Origin: DATFKA01 sp042095835
GTDB lineage: Bacteria > Bacteroidota > Bacteroidia > Chitinophagales > Saprospiraceae
Direction of reading: 5' to 3'
Assembly: GCA_042095835.1 (NCBI GenBank)
Contig: JBELML010000007.1
Coordinates: 1 to 64,000, forward strand
Length of the DNA stretch: 64,000 bases
Below the pieces are notes generated by a model. That model was not told the origin of the DNA. It did no database searches and saw only the letters and a list, made by a program, of their open reading frames with translations. The translations under genes and the position numbers were made by a program. Of the stretch, positions 8,666 through 18,017 are shown piece by piece. Numbering within the stretch: the stretch's first letter is position 1; every line of letters begins with the position of its first letter.

Positions 8666-10195
8666 TTATAGCTCACAATAGATACCGTCGTTGGTCAGGT
8701 TAGCACAAGGATAACGCCAGATCATATTTTCACCTTCGATGAGATCATCTGCGTTCTCTGGGCCCCAGGTTCCAGCCGGATAGCCATAAATGGGTACATC
8801 GGGATCATTGGCCCAAGCATCTAAAATAGGATCAATAAACTCCCAGGCTGCCTCGACGGAGTCTCCACGCGCATAGAGTGTAGCATCTCCATTCATCCCA
8901 TCAAGTAGCAGGCGCTCATAAGCATCTGGTAGGTGCGCATCGGTCAAATCTTCATAAAGGAAGTCGACATTGACGTTTTTCACATCAAACCCTGCTCCAG
9001 GTACTTTGAGTCCAATTTTCATCAAAATTCCCTCATCTGGTTGGATACGCAAGATGAGCATGTTCTGAGAGTTGAGCACCGTCTGATTTTGAAAAAGAGG
9101 CAAATGATTGGGTTTGAAATGGATCACCACCTCTGATACTCTAGTCGGCAATTTCTTACCTGTACGCACATAAAATGGAACACCAGCCCAACGCCAATTA
9201 TCGATGAAAAACTTCATCGCTACAAAGGTTTCGGTTTTTGAACTAGGCTTGACGCCTTCTTCTTCTCGATAACCTTTGACCGCTTCCCCTTTCACCGTCG
9301 AAGCAGTGTACTGTCCTCTGATGACATTGGTATAGATATCTTCTTTGGTCAATGGTCGGATGGATCGAAATAGTTTTTTCTTTTCATTTCGGATTGCTTC
9401 GGAATCTACTTTAGCAGGAGGTTCCATAGCTACCATGGCGATCAGCTGGAGTAGATGGTTTTGCACCATGTCGCGTAATGCGCCAGAGGTATCATAGTAT
9501 CCACCTCGTTTTTCTACACCTACACTTTCCGCAGATGTAATTTCGACCCGATGGATAAAGTTGCGATTCCAGAGCGGTTCGAAAATACTATTGGCAAAGC
9601 GCATGACAAATAAGTTCTGCACCGTTTCTTTACCCAAATAATGGTCGATCCGGTAAATCTGTTCTTCTTCAAAACATTTGAGCAGGGCTTCATTCAGGTG
9701 TCGAGCCGTTTCTAGATCGTATCCGAATGGTTTTTCTACAATCAAGGTTTTAAAGCCTTCTGAATGCTTATTTAGTCCGTGGCTAGAAAGTTTCTGCGCG
9801 ATGACTTCGTACAGCTTTGGCGGTGTTGAGAGGTAAAAGGTGACATTGCCTTCACCCTCTAGCTGATGGTCTAGTGCCGTGATCCGATCTGCCAAGCCTT
9901 TGTAATCATCCTGATCATAGGATTGAATAGATTGATAATAGAATTTATCGGCAAAATCTTGGAGGTTCTCCTCTTTATTGTCGAGTTTCTTTTTGAGATG
10001 ATCATTATTGAAAATGGCTTTATCCCGAAATGCTTCATCACTAAATGGTGTACGACTGACGCCGAGTACCCCAAATCCATCGGGTAGGAAACCACCTTTG
10101 TACAAATTATAAACAGCGGGGACAAGCTTCCTGGAAGTTAGGTCACCAGAGGCTCCAAATATGACGAGTAGTTGGTTGGGAATTTTTTTGGACAT
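8666..10195 (-). CDS. zwf: Glucose-6-phosphate 1-dehydrogenase
   Basis: A 509-residue cytosolic enzyme that oxidises glucose 6-phosphate to 6-phosphogluconolactone with NAD(P)+, the entry step of the oxidative pentose phosphate pathway. The N-terminal dinucleotide fold has FGASGDLTSRKL (about 13-24). The active-site signature RIDHYLGKE is at about 183-191 and the EKPFG motif about 30 residues earlier. Length is normal for the family. The ATG start is clear. It heads the zwf-pgl operon and is divergent from gnd across 141 bp, which suggests coordinated control of all three steps. A near-consensus -7 box with one extra spacer base (TATTATTTG on the minus strand) lies just upstream. Confidence 0.98.
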   Translation of the reverse strand: MSKKIPNQLLVIFGASGDLTSRKLVPAVYNLYKGGFLPDGFGVLGVSRTPFSDEAFRDKAIFNNDHLKKKLDNKEENLQDFADKFYYQSIQSYDQDDYKGLADRITALDHQLEGEGNVTFYLSTPPKLYEVIAQKLSSHGLNKHSEGFKTLIVEKPFGYDLETARHLNEALLKCFEEEQIYRIDHYLGKETVQNLFVMRFANSIFEPLWNRNFIHRVEITSAESVGVEKRGGYYDTSGALRDMVQNHLLQLIAMVAMEPPAKVDSEAIRNEKKKLFRSIRPLTKEDIYTNVIRGQYTASTVKGEAVKGYREEEGVKPSSKTETFVAMKFFIDNWRWAGVPFYVRTGKKLPTRVSEVVIHFKPNHLPLFQNQTVLNSQNMLILRIQPDEGILMKIGLKVPGAGFDVKNVNVDFLYEDLTDAHLPDAYERLLLDGMNGDATLYARGDSVEAAWEFIDPILDAWANDPDVPIYGYPAGTWGPENADDLIEGENMIWRYPCANLTNDGIYCEL

Positions 10196-10336
10196 TTTGT
10201 TTTAATTGAAATAAACACAAATAATACTCAACTTTTTACCTTTATTGCGTTATCCAATTTAGCAAATAACGACATTAAACCAAATACGGGTTACAAGTGA
10301 ACGACTTTTTACCCGAATCCTTAAATTCTAATTAAC

Positions 10337-11737
10337 ATGATAACAACGAAATATGATTTTGGATTAGTGGGCTTAGGGGTAATGGGGCGAAATTTTATAC
10401 TCAATGTAGCCGATAATGGTTTTTCGGCTTTTGGTCTCGATACTAATGCAGATCAAGTAGCAGCCCTCAAAGAAGAAGGAGATGAAGAAAAAGTAGACGG
10501 TACCACTGAGAAGCAAGTCTTCATCGATCATCTAGCTACACCCCGAAAAATTATGTTGTTGGTTCCAGCGGGTAAAGTGGTAGATATTGTAATTGAAGAT
10601 TTATTGCCTTTACTAGACGAGGGAGATATCATCATTGATGGAGGAAATTCTTTCTTCACAGACACGGATCGTAGAGCTGCTTATCTAAAGGAAAAAGGAA
10701 TCCATTTCTTTGGTGCAGGGGTCTCTGGAGGTGCCAAAGGTGCTCGTTTCGGCCCAAGTATTATGCCCGGTGGATCACAGGAAGCTTATGCGGTCATTCA
10801 ACCAATCTTCGAAGCAGTTTCTGCCAAGGTGAATGGTGATCCCTGCGTTGCCTACATGGGCACTAAATCAGCAGGCAATTATGTAAAAATGGTCCACAAT
10901 GGTATCGAATATGGCTTGATGGAGCTCATCAGTGAGGTCTACTGGCTGATGAAACATGGTCTCGGGAAAAGCAACCAAGAAATTCAATCTACCTTTTCTG
11001 AATGGAATGCAGGTCGTTTGCAATCTTTTCTCCTAGAGATTTCAGCCAATATTTTCTCTAAAAAAGATGAGCTTACCGATAAAGATATCATTGATGTGAT
11101 CCTGGATAAAGCCAAACAAAAAGGTACCGGGAAATGGACCTCCCAAAATGCTATGGATTTAGGTATCGCTGTACCGACCATCGATATGGCGGTGACTATG
11201 CGCGAGATGTCTGCCCTAAAAGATACCCGTGTCATAGCTGAGACTCTGTATGGTGATCGACAAACCCTAGCGAGTGCTGCTATTACGGTTGAAGATTTGG
11301 AGGCCGCGCTTTATTTTGCTTTCATTGTGACCTATGCTCAAGGAATGAGTCAATTGTCCGCGGCTAATAAAGAGTATGATTACCACATGGATATGGCAAC
11401 TATTGCTAAAATATGGCGAGGTGGATGTATCATACGTGCCGCCTTACTTGAAGATATGCGTGTCGCTTATGCTAAAGATGATGACCTCGAAAGTCTACTT
11501 TTAGATGAAGAGTTTGCGGGCAAAATCAAAGAGACAGAAACAGCTGCTAGAAAGGTCGCTACCTTTGCTATCCAAAATGGTCTTCCAGCGGGCGGTCTAA
11601 CCAACGCGGTAGCCTATTTCGATGCTTTCACTAGCGGCAAACTCTATCTGAATTTAGTACAAGCACAACGCGACCACTTTGGTAGTCATACCTACGAGCG
11701 GAACGACCGCAATGGTATATTTCATACAGAATGGTGA
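10337..11737 (+). CDS. gnd: 6-phosphogluconate dehydrogenase, decarboxylating
   Basis: A 466-residue dehydrogenase that converts 6-phosphogluconate to ribulose 5-phosphate and CO2. The N-terminal nucleotide-binding motif GLGVMG is at about 12-17, the substrate motif GGNSFF at about 100, GVSGGAKGAR at about 130, and the helical C-terminal domain has the signature MVHNGIEYG with the catalytic Lys-x-x-His just before. It completes the oxidative pentose phosphate set with the divergent zwf-pgl operon. Length is typical of the long, homodimeric type. The start ATG follows 141 bp of shared regulatory space. It converges on ileS, with a possible bidirectional terminator between. Confidence 0.97.
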   Translation: MITTKYDFGLVGLGVMGRNFILNVADNGFSAFGLDTNADQVAALKEEGDEEKVDGTTEKQVFIDHLATPRKIMLLVPAGKVVDIVIEDLLPLLDEGDIIIDGGNSFFTDTDRRAAYLKEKGIHFFGAGVSGGAKGARFGPSIMPGGSQEAYAVIQPIFEAVSAKVNGDPCVAYMGTKSAGNYVKMVHNGIEYGLMELISEVYWLMKHGLGKSNQEIQSTFSEWNAGRLQSFLLEISANIFSKKDELTDKDIIDVILDKAKQKGTGKWTSQNAMDLGIAVPTIDMAVTMREMSALKDTRVIAETLYGDRQTLASAAITVEDLEAALYFAFIVTYAQGMSQLSAANKEYDYHMDMATIAKIWRGGCIIRAALLEDMRVAYAKDDDLESLLLDEEFAGKIKETETAARKVATFAIQNGLPAGGLTNAVAYFDAFTSGKLYLNLVQAQRDHFGSHTYERNDRNGIFHTEW

Positions 11738-11741
11738 ATTC

Positions 11742-11812
11742 TATAAGGGCATACTATGTCTTATGTGCTATGTGCTATGTCTTGTGCTTAAAAGACCTTA
11801 CATGCCCTTATA
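11742..11812. terminator. Inverted repeat between gnd and ileS with a repetitive loop
   Basis: Two perfect 11-bp arms, tataagggcat (11742-11752) and atgcccttata (11802-11812), enclose 49 bp made largely of repeated tatgtgc-type words. The spot is between two convergent genes, so a bidirectional terminator or barrier is plausible. The loop word tatgtgctatgtg also occurs in the minisatellite at 49.9-50.3 kb. Confidence 0.4.
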
Positions 11813-11864
11813 ATCCCTTATATGGTTCATCCTATGTATTCTATGTCCCTATTGTGGTTCAAGT

Positions 11865-14800
11865 TCAGGCCAACTCTACCAAGATTTCTGCTTGTACATC
11901 ATCAGGTAGTTCCAAGGCTTCTCCACCAGAAAGTCCCTCGACCAGTGTTAATTCGGTAGCCAGGACTTCATTTTTGATGTAGTCGCCATATTGTACTACA
12001 GCAGGCGTAACACCTGTATTGTTTTCTAGCTGAATCTTGATTTTATCCGTGACGTTGAAGTCTTTATTCTTACGGATATTCTGGATGCGATTGACCAATT
12101 CTCTAGCCATACCTTCTGCTAGGAGCGCCTCATCCAATTGAATATCTAGAGCAACGGTGATCGGACCATCATTGGCAACCAACCAACCTGGGATATCCTC
12201 GGTCATGATCTCGAAGTCCTCTAAGCCAAGATCATAACTACTAGTCTCATCGATTTTGAGTTGATAAACACCTGTTTTTTCCAGATTTTGGATGTCTTCC
12301 TGTGTGAAAGCGTTGATGGCTTGCGAAGCCGCTTTCATATGTTTTCCTAAGCGACGACCTAAAGTCTTGAAATTCGGCTTCACCTTTTTCTTGATGATTC
12401 CGGCAGTATCAGTGATGTATTCGATATTCTTAATATTGACCTCCGAAAGGATTAAATCTTTTACACCTTCTACCTGAGTCTGGAAATTACTATCCAATAC
12501 AGGTAGCAATATTTTCTGTAAGGGTTGGCGTACGCGAAGTTTCTCTTTTTTTCGTAAGGAAAGAACTAGAGAAGATATCTTTTGCGCATACTCCATCCTT
12601 TCCTCTAAAGCCGCATCTACCAAAGTCGTATCAGAGCTTGGAAAGTCTGCCAAGTGTACAGAAATATGGTCCTCTCGACTGGTAGTTGTATTCAAATTTT
12701 TAAACAACCAATCTGAGAAGAAGGGCGCTACAGGTGCCATCAATTTTGAAATAACTTCCAGACAAGTATATAGGGTCTGGTAAGCAGCAATTTTATCTTG
12801 TGTGTAATCTCCTTTCCAGAAACGGCGACGGCATAAACGCACATACCAGTTACTCAACTCCTGGTCGACAAAGTTCATCACTTTTCGCGTAGCTAAGGTC
12901 GGTTCGTAGTCGGCATAGTCTTTTTCCACACCCTTTATCAAGGTGTTCAAAGCGGATAAAACCCAGCGATCTATTTCTGGCCTTTCGGCTAAAGGAATAT
13001 CTGCCTCCGCATACTGAAACCCATCGATATTGGCGTATAAAGCAAAGAACGAATAGGTATTATAAAGGGTGCCAAAAAACTTGCGTCGTACCTCATCGAC
13101 ACCATCCAAGTCAAACTTCAGGTTGTCCCAGGGCTGAGCATTAGAGATCATATACCAGCGTACTGCATCAGCACCTCGCTCTCCGATGGCTTTGAATGGA
13201 TCGATGGCATTGCCTAGACGCTTCGACATCTTTACGCCTTTCTTATCTAAAACCAATCCATTAGAGACCACATTCTTAAAGGCTACACTATCGAAGACCA
13301 TCGTCGCGATAGCGTGTAGAGTATAGAACCAACCCCTCGTTTGATCAACACCCTCCGCAATAAAATTAGCAGGAAAATTCTGCTCGAACTTCTCTTTATT
13401 CTCGAATGGGTAGTGCCACTGCGCGTAAGGCATAGACCCCGAGTCGAACCAAACATCGATCAGGTCTAGTTCGCGGCGCATTTCTTGTCCATCTTCACTC
13501 ACCAAAATTACCTCATCGATATAAGGTCGATGCAAATCTTTAGGTACCGATTGCTCTAAACCAAGTACCTCGTTGGCTTGATCAATCGCATTTTGCAACT
13601 CTTCGATTGAACCAATACAAAGCTCATGTTTACCATCTTCTGTGCGCCAGATAGGCAAAGGTATTCCCCAATAACGAGAGCGAGATAGGTTCCAATCCTG
13701 AAGATTTTCGAGCCACTTGCCAAAGCGTCCTTCCCCGGTAGAAGCAGGTTTCCAGTTGATCGTCTGGTTGAGTTCGTACATCCGTTGCTTCATAGAAGCC
13801 GCTTTTACAAACCAACTATCTAGTGGGTAATATAAAACTGGACGATCTGTCCGCCAACAATGCGGATAGGAGTGAACATACTTCTCGGAGTGGAAAAGTT
13901 TATTTTCGGTCTTTAGCTTGATTACGATATCTGCATCAACGGGCCTTTCTTCCTCTTGTCCATAATCTTTGACATAACGTCCAGCAAAGTCTGTCACCTC
14001 TGCTACGAAGCGACCCTGACGATCTACCAAAGGCATGGGGTTGTCATATTCATCTTTCACCAATAAAGCAGGAATGCCATACTGCTGAGCAACTTTGAAG
14101 TCATCTGCGCCAAAAGTAGGTGCAATATGCACAATACCAGTACCATCAGAGGTCGAAACAAAGTCCCCTAATAATGCTTTAAAGGCTGGTTTGTCTGGCT
14201 GCACATAAGGCAGTAGTTGCTCGTATTCCAGACCTTCTAAATCGGCACCTAATACTTCCTCTACCACTTCTATATAAGGATAAGGTTTATTACCTGGCTT
14301 GACATCCTCTGGCTGAAGGTCAGGGTTTTGCTCTGAGAAATAAGCATTGAGCCGGTCTTTAGCAAGGATGACAATGATCGGTTCTTTGGTATAGCGATTA
14401 TAGGTACGGACCTTCACATAGGTGATATTTTTACCTAAGGCTACGGCCGTATTGGAGGGTAAAGTCCATGGCGTAGTCGTCCAAGCTAGAAAGTACTCCT
14501 CCTTTTTACCTTTTATCTTGAATTGTGCTATTGCCGAGATGTCTTTGATGTCTTTATAGGCACCCGGCATATTCAGTTCGTGCGAACTTAATCCAGTTCC
14601 TGCTGCTGGTGAGAAAGGTTGGATGGTATAGCCTTTGTAAAGCAAATCTTTATTATGCATTTGCTTAAGTAGCCACCATACCGACTCGATATATTCTTTT
14701 TCGTAGGTGATATAAGGGTTGTCAAGGTCGACCCAATAGCCCATCTTACGGGTGATGTCATCCCAGATATCTTTGTAGCGCATCACTGTAGTCCGACAAG

Positions 14801-15152
14801 CTTCGTTGTATTCGTCTACGCTGATTTTTTTACCAATATCTTCTTTAGTGATCCCTAATTCCTTTTCTACTTGCAATTCTACAGGTAGCCCGTGAGTATC
14901 CCAGCCGCCTTTACGTGCAACGTGGTGGCCTTTCATGGTCTGGAAACGGCAAAAGATATCCTTTATGGTACGTGCCATGACGTGGTGGATACCAGGCTTG
15001 CCATTAGCAGATGGTGGTCCTTCATAGAAAACAAAACTATTGTTTGGATCGCGCTGCTCGATACTCTTTTCAAAGACTTGATTATCCTCCCAGAAAGCAA
15101 GAAGCTCCTGGTCAATCTCTGGTAAATTCAAGCCTTTATATTCCTTATACAT
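11865..15152 (-). CDS. ileS: Isoleucyl-tRNA synthetase
   Basis: A 1095-residue class Ia aminoacyl-tRNA synthetase that charges tRNA-Ile. I chose the ATG at 15152 (MYKEYKGLNLPEID), which matches family starts; a TTG at 15185 would add 11 unrelated residues. The HIGH region appears as GIHHVMART near residue 52 and the KMSKS loop as VKMSKRLGN near 628. The CP1 editing insert (TTPWTLPSN) and the anticodon-binding domain with a long C-terminal extension follow. Length and HIGH variant resemble the eukaryote-like (type 2) IleS, often naturally resistant to mupirocin; that is inference. A perfect -7 box lies at 15175-15182, giving a leader of about 16 bases. Confidence 0.98.
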   Translation of the reverse strand: MYKEYKGLNLPEIDQELLAFWEDNQVFEKSIEQRDPNNSFVFYEGPPSANGKPGIHHVMARTIKDIFCRFQTMKGHHVARKGGWDTHGLPVELQVEKELGITKEDIGKKISVDEYNEACRTTVMRYKDIWDDITRKMGYWVDLDNPYITYEKEYIESVWWLLKQMHNKDLLYKGYTIQPFSPAAGTGLSSHELNMPGAYKDIKDISAIAQFKIKGKKEEYFLAWTTTPWTLPSNTAVALGKNITYVKVRTYNRYTKEPIIVILAKDRLNAYFSEQNPDLQPEDVKPGNKPYPYIEVVEEVLGADLEGLEYEQLLPYVQPDKPAFKALLGDFVSTSDGTGIVHIAPTFGADDFKVAQQYGIPALLVKDEYDNPMPLVDRQGRFVAEVTDFAGRYVKDYGQEEERPVDADIVIKLKTENKLFHSEKYVHSYPHCWRTDRPVLYYPLDSWFVKAASMKQRMYELNQTINWKPASTGEGRFGKWLENLQDWNLSRSRYWGIPLPIWRTEDGKHELCIGSIEELQNAIDQANEVLGLEQSVPKDLHRPYIDEVILVSEDGQEMRRELDLIDVWFDSGSMPYAQWHYPFENKEKFEQNFPANFIAEGVDQTRGWFYTLHAIATMVFDSVAFKNVVSNGLVLDKKGVKMSKRLGNAIDPFKAIGERGADAVRWYMISNAQPWDNLKFDLDGVDEVRRKFFGTLYNTYSFFALYANIDGFQYAEADIPLAERPEIDRWVLSALNTLIKGVEKDYADYEPTLATRKVMNFVDQELSNWYVRLCRRRFWKGDYTQDKIAAYQTLYTCLEVISKLMAPVAPFFSDWLFKNLNTTTSREDHISVHLADFPSSDTTLVDAALEERMEYAQKISSLVLSLRKKEKLRVRQPLQKILLPVLDSNFQTQVEGVKDLILSEVNIKNIEYITDTAGIIKKKVKPNFKTLGRRLGKHMKAASQAINAFTQEDIQNLEKTGVYQLKIDETSSYDLGLEDFEIMTEDIPGWLVANDGPITVALDIQLDEALLAEGMARELVNRIQNIRKNKDFNVTDKIKIQLENNTGVTPAVVQYGDYIKNEVLATELTLVEGLSGGEALELPDDVQAEILVELA

Positions 15153-15174
15153 AGTGATTGCTGTTTTTGCGCTG

Positions 15175-15182
15175 CAAAAATA
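15175..15182 (-). promoter_or_regulatory. Bacteroidota -7 box of ileS
   Basis: On the minus strand the sequence is TATTTTTG, an exact match to TAnnTTTG, 22 bases ahead of the ileS start codon. I see no good -33 TTTG at the usual spacing. Confidence 0.45.
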
Positions 15183-15225
15183 CAACGAAGTTGTCTAAAG
15201 TTTTCTGCTGAAAGCAAGAAAACAA

Positions 15226-15391
15226 GATTTTCAAGCTAGTTGAGGTCAAAAATATAAGNNNNNNNNNNNNNNNNNNNNNNNNNNNNNNNNNNNNNNNNNN
15301 NNNNNNNNNNNNNNNNNNNNNNNNNNNNNNNNNNNNNNNNNNNNNNNNNNNNNNNNNNGATTTTCAAGCTAGTTGAGGTCAAAAATATAAG
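15226..15391 (+). repeat. 33-bp direct duplication flanking the assembly gap
   Basis: The 33 bases before the N run (15226-15258) are identical to the 33 bases after it (15359-15391). Duplicated contig ends on both sides of a gap are typical when an assembler failed to merge overlapping contigs, or when the gap hides a tandem repeat. Confidence 0.85.
15259..15358. other. Assembly gap of 100 N
   Basis: Exactly 100 undetermined bases, the conventional filler for a gap of unknown size. Together with the flanking sequence it lies in a non-coding stretch from 15153 to 15607. I see no gene in the determined part of that stretch. Confidence 0.99.
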
Positions 15392-15607
15392 ATTAGCACT
15401 AGCTATAGGGAGGTTTTAAACCTGCCTTTGCCAATGGAATACTTGCAAATAGACAGAAAAGACCTTCTGATTATTCAATACAAATGGTTTCGCTCAATCT
15501 ATTATTAGGCTAGGAACAAAAAAGAGAGTAGGGAAGTTCCGTGGGATGGGAAATGAGGGAATTCTCCATCATTGACACATTTTTCATTGACTACTAGGCG
15601 TGAAGCC

Positions 15608-16951
15608 TTACTTCCGAATACGAAGATGCTTGGGGAAATAATTATTCATTCGATTGGGCAGTACTTTTACCCAACCTAGACCTGCGCCATCGAAGCTGAC
15701 CAGATGCCAGCCTTTTACTAGGGAAGAGGGTGGTTTTTGATCTGTCTTACGCATATAATTGATGGCATCGATTGTATTGACTTTCCATTGATGGATACCC
15801 TCTTGCAAATGGATCGACAAGGCCAATTCGTGTGCTGGGACGAGGTCTTTACCTTTGACTATGCCCATTGGAGTGCCAGGATCAACCTTGGGAAGCGTCT
15901 GACTTAATAAGGCAAAAAGGTCTTTGGCTATCGTTGGTAAAAAGAATAATTCCTGCTTAGGATTGGCGTATAGCTGAAATGCCTCTGCATCTTTAAGCCA
16001 TTGACTTGGAAGAGTGCTCTCCTTTTTGGATAAAGGCTGATAATATTTTAGGCTGGGTATCTTTTTATGGCGATTACTACCATCAGTTTTTCTTAAAATG
16101 CTAATGTAGAATCCTTCACTTCTGGTGCGGTGCGGGTAGAATTGATAACCGTGGCGTGTCTGGTGGATTCCCCAGGCCGCCGGAATATCAAGTTGGACGG
16201 TTTCAAAAGCTCCTTGATTGATTATCCAATTTACATTATGATCATTTTCTGCAAAATTATAAGTACAAGTGCTGTAAATCAGGAAACCTCCATCAGATAA
16301 GAGGGGTAAGGCATTGCTTAGAATGCGCTTTTGCCGACTTTGACAAAGTTGCACATTCTCGCGCGACCATTCTTTGCGTGCATCAGGAGTTTTTCGGAAT
16401 AAGCCTTCTCCAGAGCAGGGGGCATCGACCAGAACCACATCGAATCGACCTTCTAAAGGCCCAAAATATTTGCTATCTGCATTGGTTGCGATGATGTTGG
16501 CGCGGCCCCACTTGGCAAGATTCTCCTTGAGGACTTGATAACGACTTTTGATGACTTCGTTGGCTACGACTAGACAATCATCGGGTAGTTGATTGAGGAG
16601 TAGGGTGGTTTTGCCGCCCGGGGCAGCACATAAATCTAGAGCAGTTTGGAACTTTTTATCCTTTTGGATTTGATCCAAAACGTAGGCAATAAACATAGAA
16701 CCTGCTTCCTGTACATAATAGCGACCAGCCTGGAAATGAGGGTCAAGCGTAAAAGAAGGCCGCTTTTCTAAATATTGACCTTGTGAATTCCACGGAATAG
16801 GATCTCCTGCAAACAGGGCGTTGCTTTGTTTCTTAGTGTTGTAGTTGACACTAATGGGAGAGGGCTCCTCTAGAGATTGAACAAGGTCGCCCCATTCATC
16901 AGGAAGCTGATCTTTGACTTGATCGATAAAAAGAGGAGGAAGCGTAGGCAT
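15608..16951 (-). CDS. rsmF: rRNA cytosine-C5 methyltransferase (RsmF/NOL1-NOP2-Sun family)
   Basis: A 447-residue RNA m5C methyltransferase. I chose the ATG at 16951 (MPTLPPLF); a TTG at 16975 would overlap the end of moaA. The SAM-binding motif reads DLCAAPGGKTT (about residues 110-120), the motif IV catalytic region is DAPCSGEGLFRK, and motif VI with the nucleophilic cysteine is YSTCTYN; both Cys residues needed in this family are present. The C-terminal third resembles the PUA-like region of RsmF/YebU, which methylates C1407 of 16S rRNA in E. coli; the exact target here is inferred. It starts 14 bp after moaA on the same strand, so co-transcription is likely. Confidence 0.9.
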   Translation of the reverse strand: MPTLPPLFIDQVKDQLPDEWGDLVQSLEEPSPISVNYNTKKQSNALFAGDPIPWNSQGQYLEKRPSFTLDPHFQAGRYYVQEAGSMFIAYVLDQIQKDKKFQTALDLCAAPGGKTTLLLNQLPDDCLVVANEVIKSRYQVLKENLAKWGRANIIATNADSKYFGPLEGRFDVVLVDAPCSGEGLFRKTPDARKEWSRENVQLCQSRQKRILSNALPLLSDGGFLIYSTCTYNFAENDHNVNWIINQGAFETVQLDIPAAWGIHQTRHGYQFYPHRTRSEGFYISILRKTDGSNRHKKIPSLKYYQPLSKKESTLPSQWLKDAEAFQLYANPKQELFFLPTIAKDLFALLSQTLPKVDPGTPMGIVKGKDLVPAHELALSIHLQEGIHQWKVNTIDAINYMRKTDQKPPSSLVKGWHLVSFDGAGLGWVKVLPNRMNNYFPKHLRIRK

Positions 16952-16964
16952 GATGGCACTGTAT

Positions 16965-17954
16965 TTAGCCTCCAATAGTAGCCATTGATTCTTTTACAGG
17001 CAAGTTCAAGCCTCGATTTTTTTCTGCTTCCCAACCATCTTTGGCCCGATTGCCTAAAGCCACCTTAAAGGTATCTATGATTTGCTGATCGCTAGCACCT
17101 GCTCGCATCAAATCTCGGATATTGAAAACGCCACCATCATAGAGGCAGGTCTTGAGCATACCTTGAGGCGTGATGCGAATTCGGTTACAAGAACCACAAA
17201 ATGTCCGGCTATAAGCAGCAATAATACCAACATCACCTTTAAAGCCAGGAACTCTATAATGCTGGGCAGTAGAGTTGGGTGGGTCTGGAAGTTTTTCCAA
17301 GTCTGGATAAGTCGCCAGTAGATGTGCTTTGATCTTTTGATGGTTCCAAACCAGAACGGGGTAGTGATTTCCCTCGCCATTAAAAGGCATCTCTTCGATA
17401 AAACGCACACTTACAGGATGCTTTCTTCCCAGTTCGACCATTGGAATAATATCCTCGATATTTTGGCCTTCCATTACTACAGCATTCAGTTTCGTATTTA
17501 TGCCGTGGTCCAGCAAGGCTTCGTAGGTCTCTATGACTTGATCGAAGACATTTCGTCTAGTAATTTTATAAAAACGATCTTTGTCAAGCGAGTCAATACT
17601 CAGGTTGATCGTATCGATGCCTAACGCCTTTAGCTCGGGTATGAGTTTGGCGGTAAGGGTGCCATTGGTGGTAATGTTGATCTTTTGTAGACCATCAATC
17701 TTGCTTAATGCCTTGAGAAAGGTCATCATATCTTTTCGTAAGAAAGGCTCCCCTCCGGTGATACGTACTTTTTCAATACCTAGAGGAACCAAGATTTGCA
17801 TTAGTCGCAACATCTCCTCATAGCTGAGTAGGTCTTGCTTTGGCATATATTTGATGCCTTCCTCTGGCATACAATAAAAGCAGCGCAGGTTACAACGGTC
17901 AGTAACTGCTAAGCGTACGTAGTTTATTTTTCTGCCATGATTATCGAAAAGCAT
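16965..17954 (-). CDS. moaA: GTP 3',8-cyclase (molybdenum cofactor step 1)
   Basis: A 329-residue radical SAM enzyme that converts GTP to 3',8-cyclo-7,8-dihydro-GTP in molybdopterin synthesis. The N-terminal [4Fe-4S] cluster ligands are Cys21, Cys25 and Cys28 (CNLRCFYC), GGEPFLR follows near 66-72, and the second cluster is supplied by the late FCGSCNRIR and a third Cys shortly after. The protein ends in Gly-Gly, the tail that MoaA needs for activity. Length is normal. No other molybdenum cofactor gene is in the window. The upstream 60 bp hold TAATG-type repeats rather than a recognisable riboswitch. Confidence 0.96.
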   Translation of the reverse strand: MLFDNHGRKINYVRLAVTDRCNLRCFYCMPEEGIKYMPKQDLLSYEEMLRLMQILVPLGIEKVRITGGEPFLRKDMMTFLKALSKIDGLQKINITTNGTLTAKLIPELKALGIDTINLSIDSLDKDRFYKITRRNVFDQVIETYEALLDHGINTKLNAVVMEGQNIEDIIPMVELGRKHPVSVRFIEEMPFNGEGNHYPVLVWNHQKIKAHLLATYPDLEKLPDPPNSTAQHYRVPGFKGDVGIIAAYSRTFCGSCNRIRITPQGMLKTCLYDGGVFNIRDLMRAGASDQQIIDTFKVALGNRAKDGWEAEKNRGLNLPVKESMATIGG

Positions 17955-18005
17955 CTGCTAATGTTGTAATGATATAATGCTATAATGAAGTAATAGTTTT
18001 GAAAT
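17955..18005. repeat. TAATG-word tract upstream of moaA
   Basis: Low-complexity run of words such as taatgttg, taatgata, taatgcta and taatgaag, directly before the moaA start codon (minus strand). Similar tracts occur at 19090, 46572, 49806, 52215 and 52795. Confidence 0.55.
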
Positions 18006-18017
18006 TTCAACATGCGC

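Noticed and set aside
10196..10336. Clear promoter pair between zwf and gnd
   Set aside because: Only a near-consensus -7 box (TATTATTTG, one extra spacer base) is seen on the zwf side and nothing convincing for gnd.
16952..16975. Longer rsmF start at TTG 16975
   Set aside because: It would read through the end of moaA; the ATG at 16951 fits better.
17955..18017. Molybdenum cofactor riboswitch ahead of moaA
   Set aside because: The space is too short and filled with TAATG words; no conserved Moco-aptamer features.
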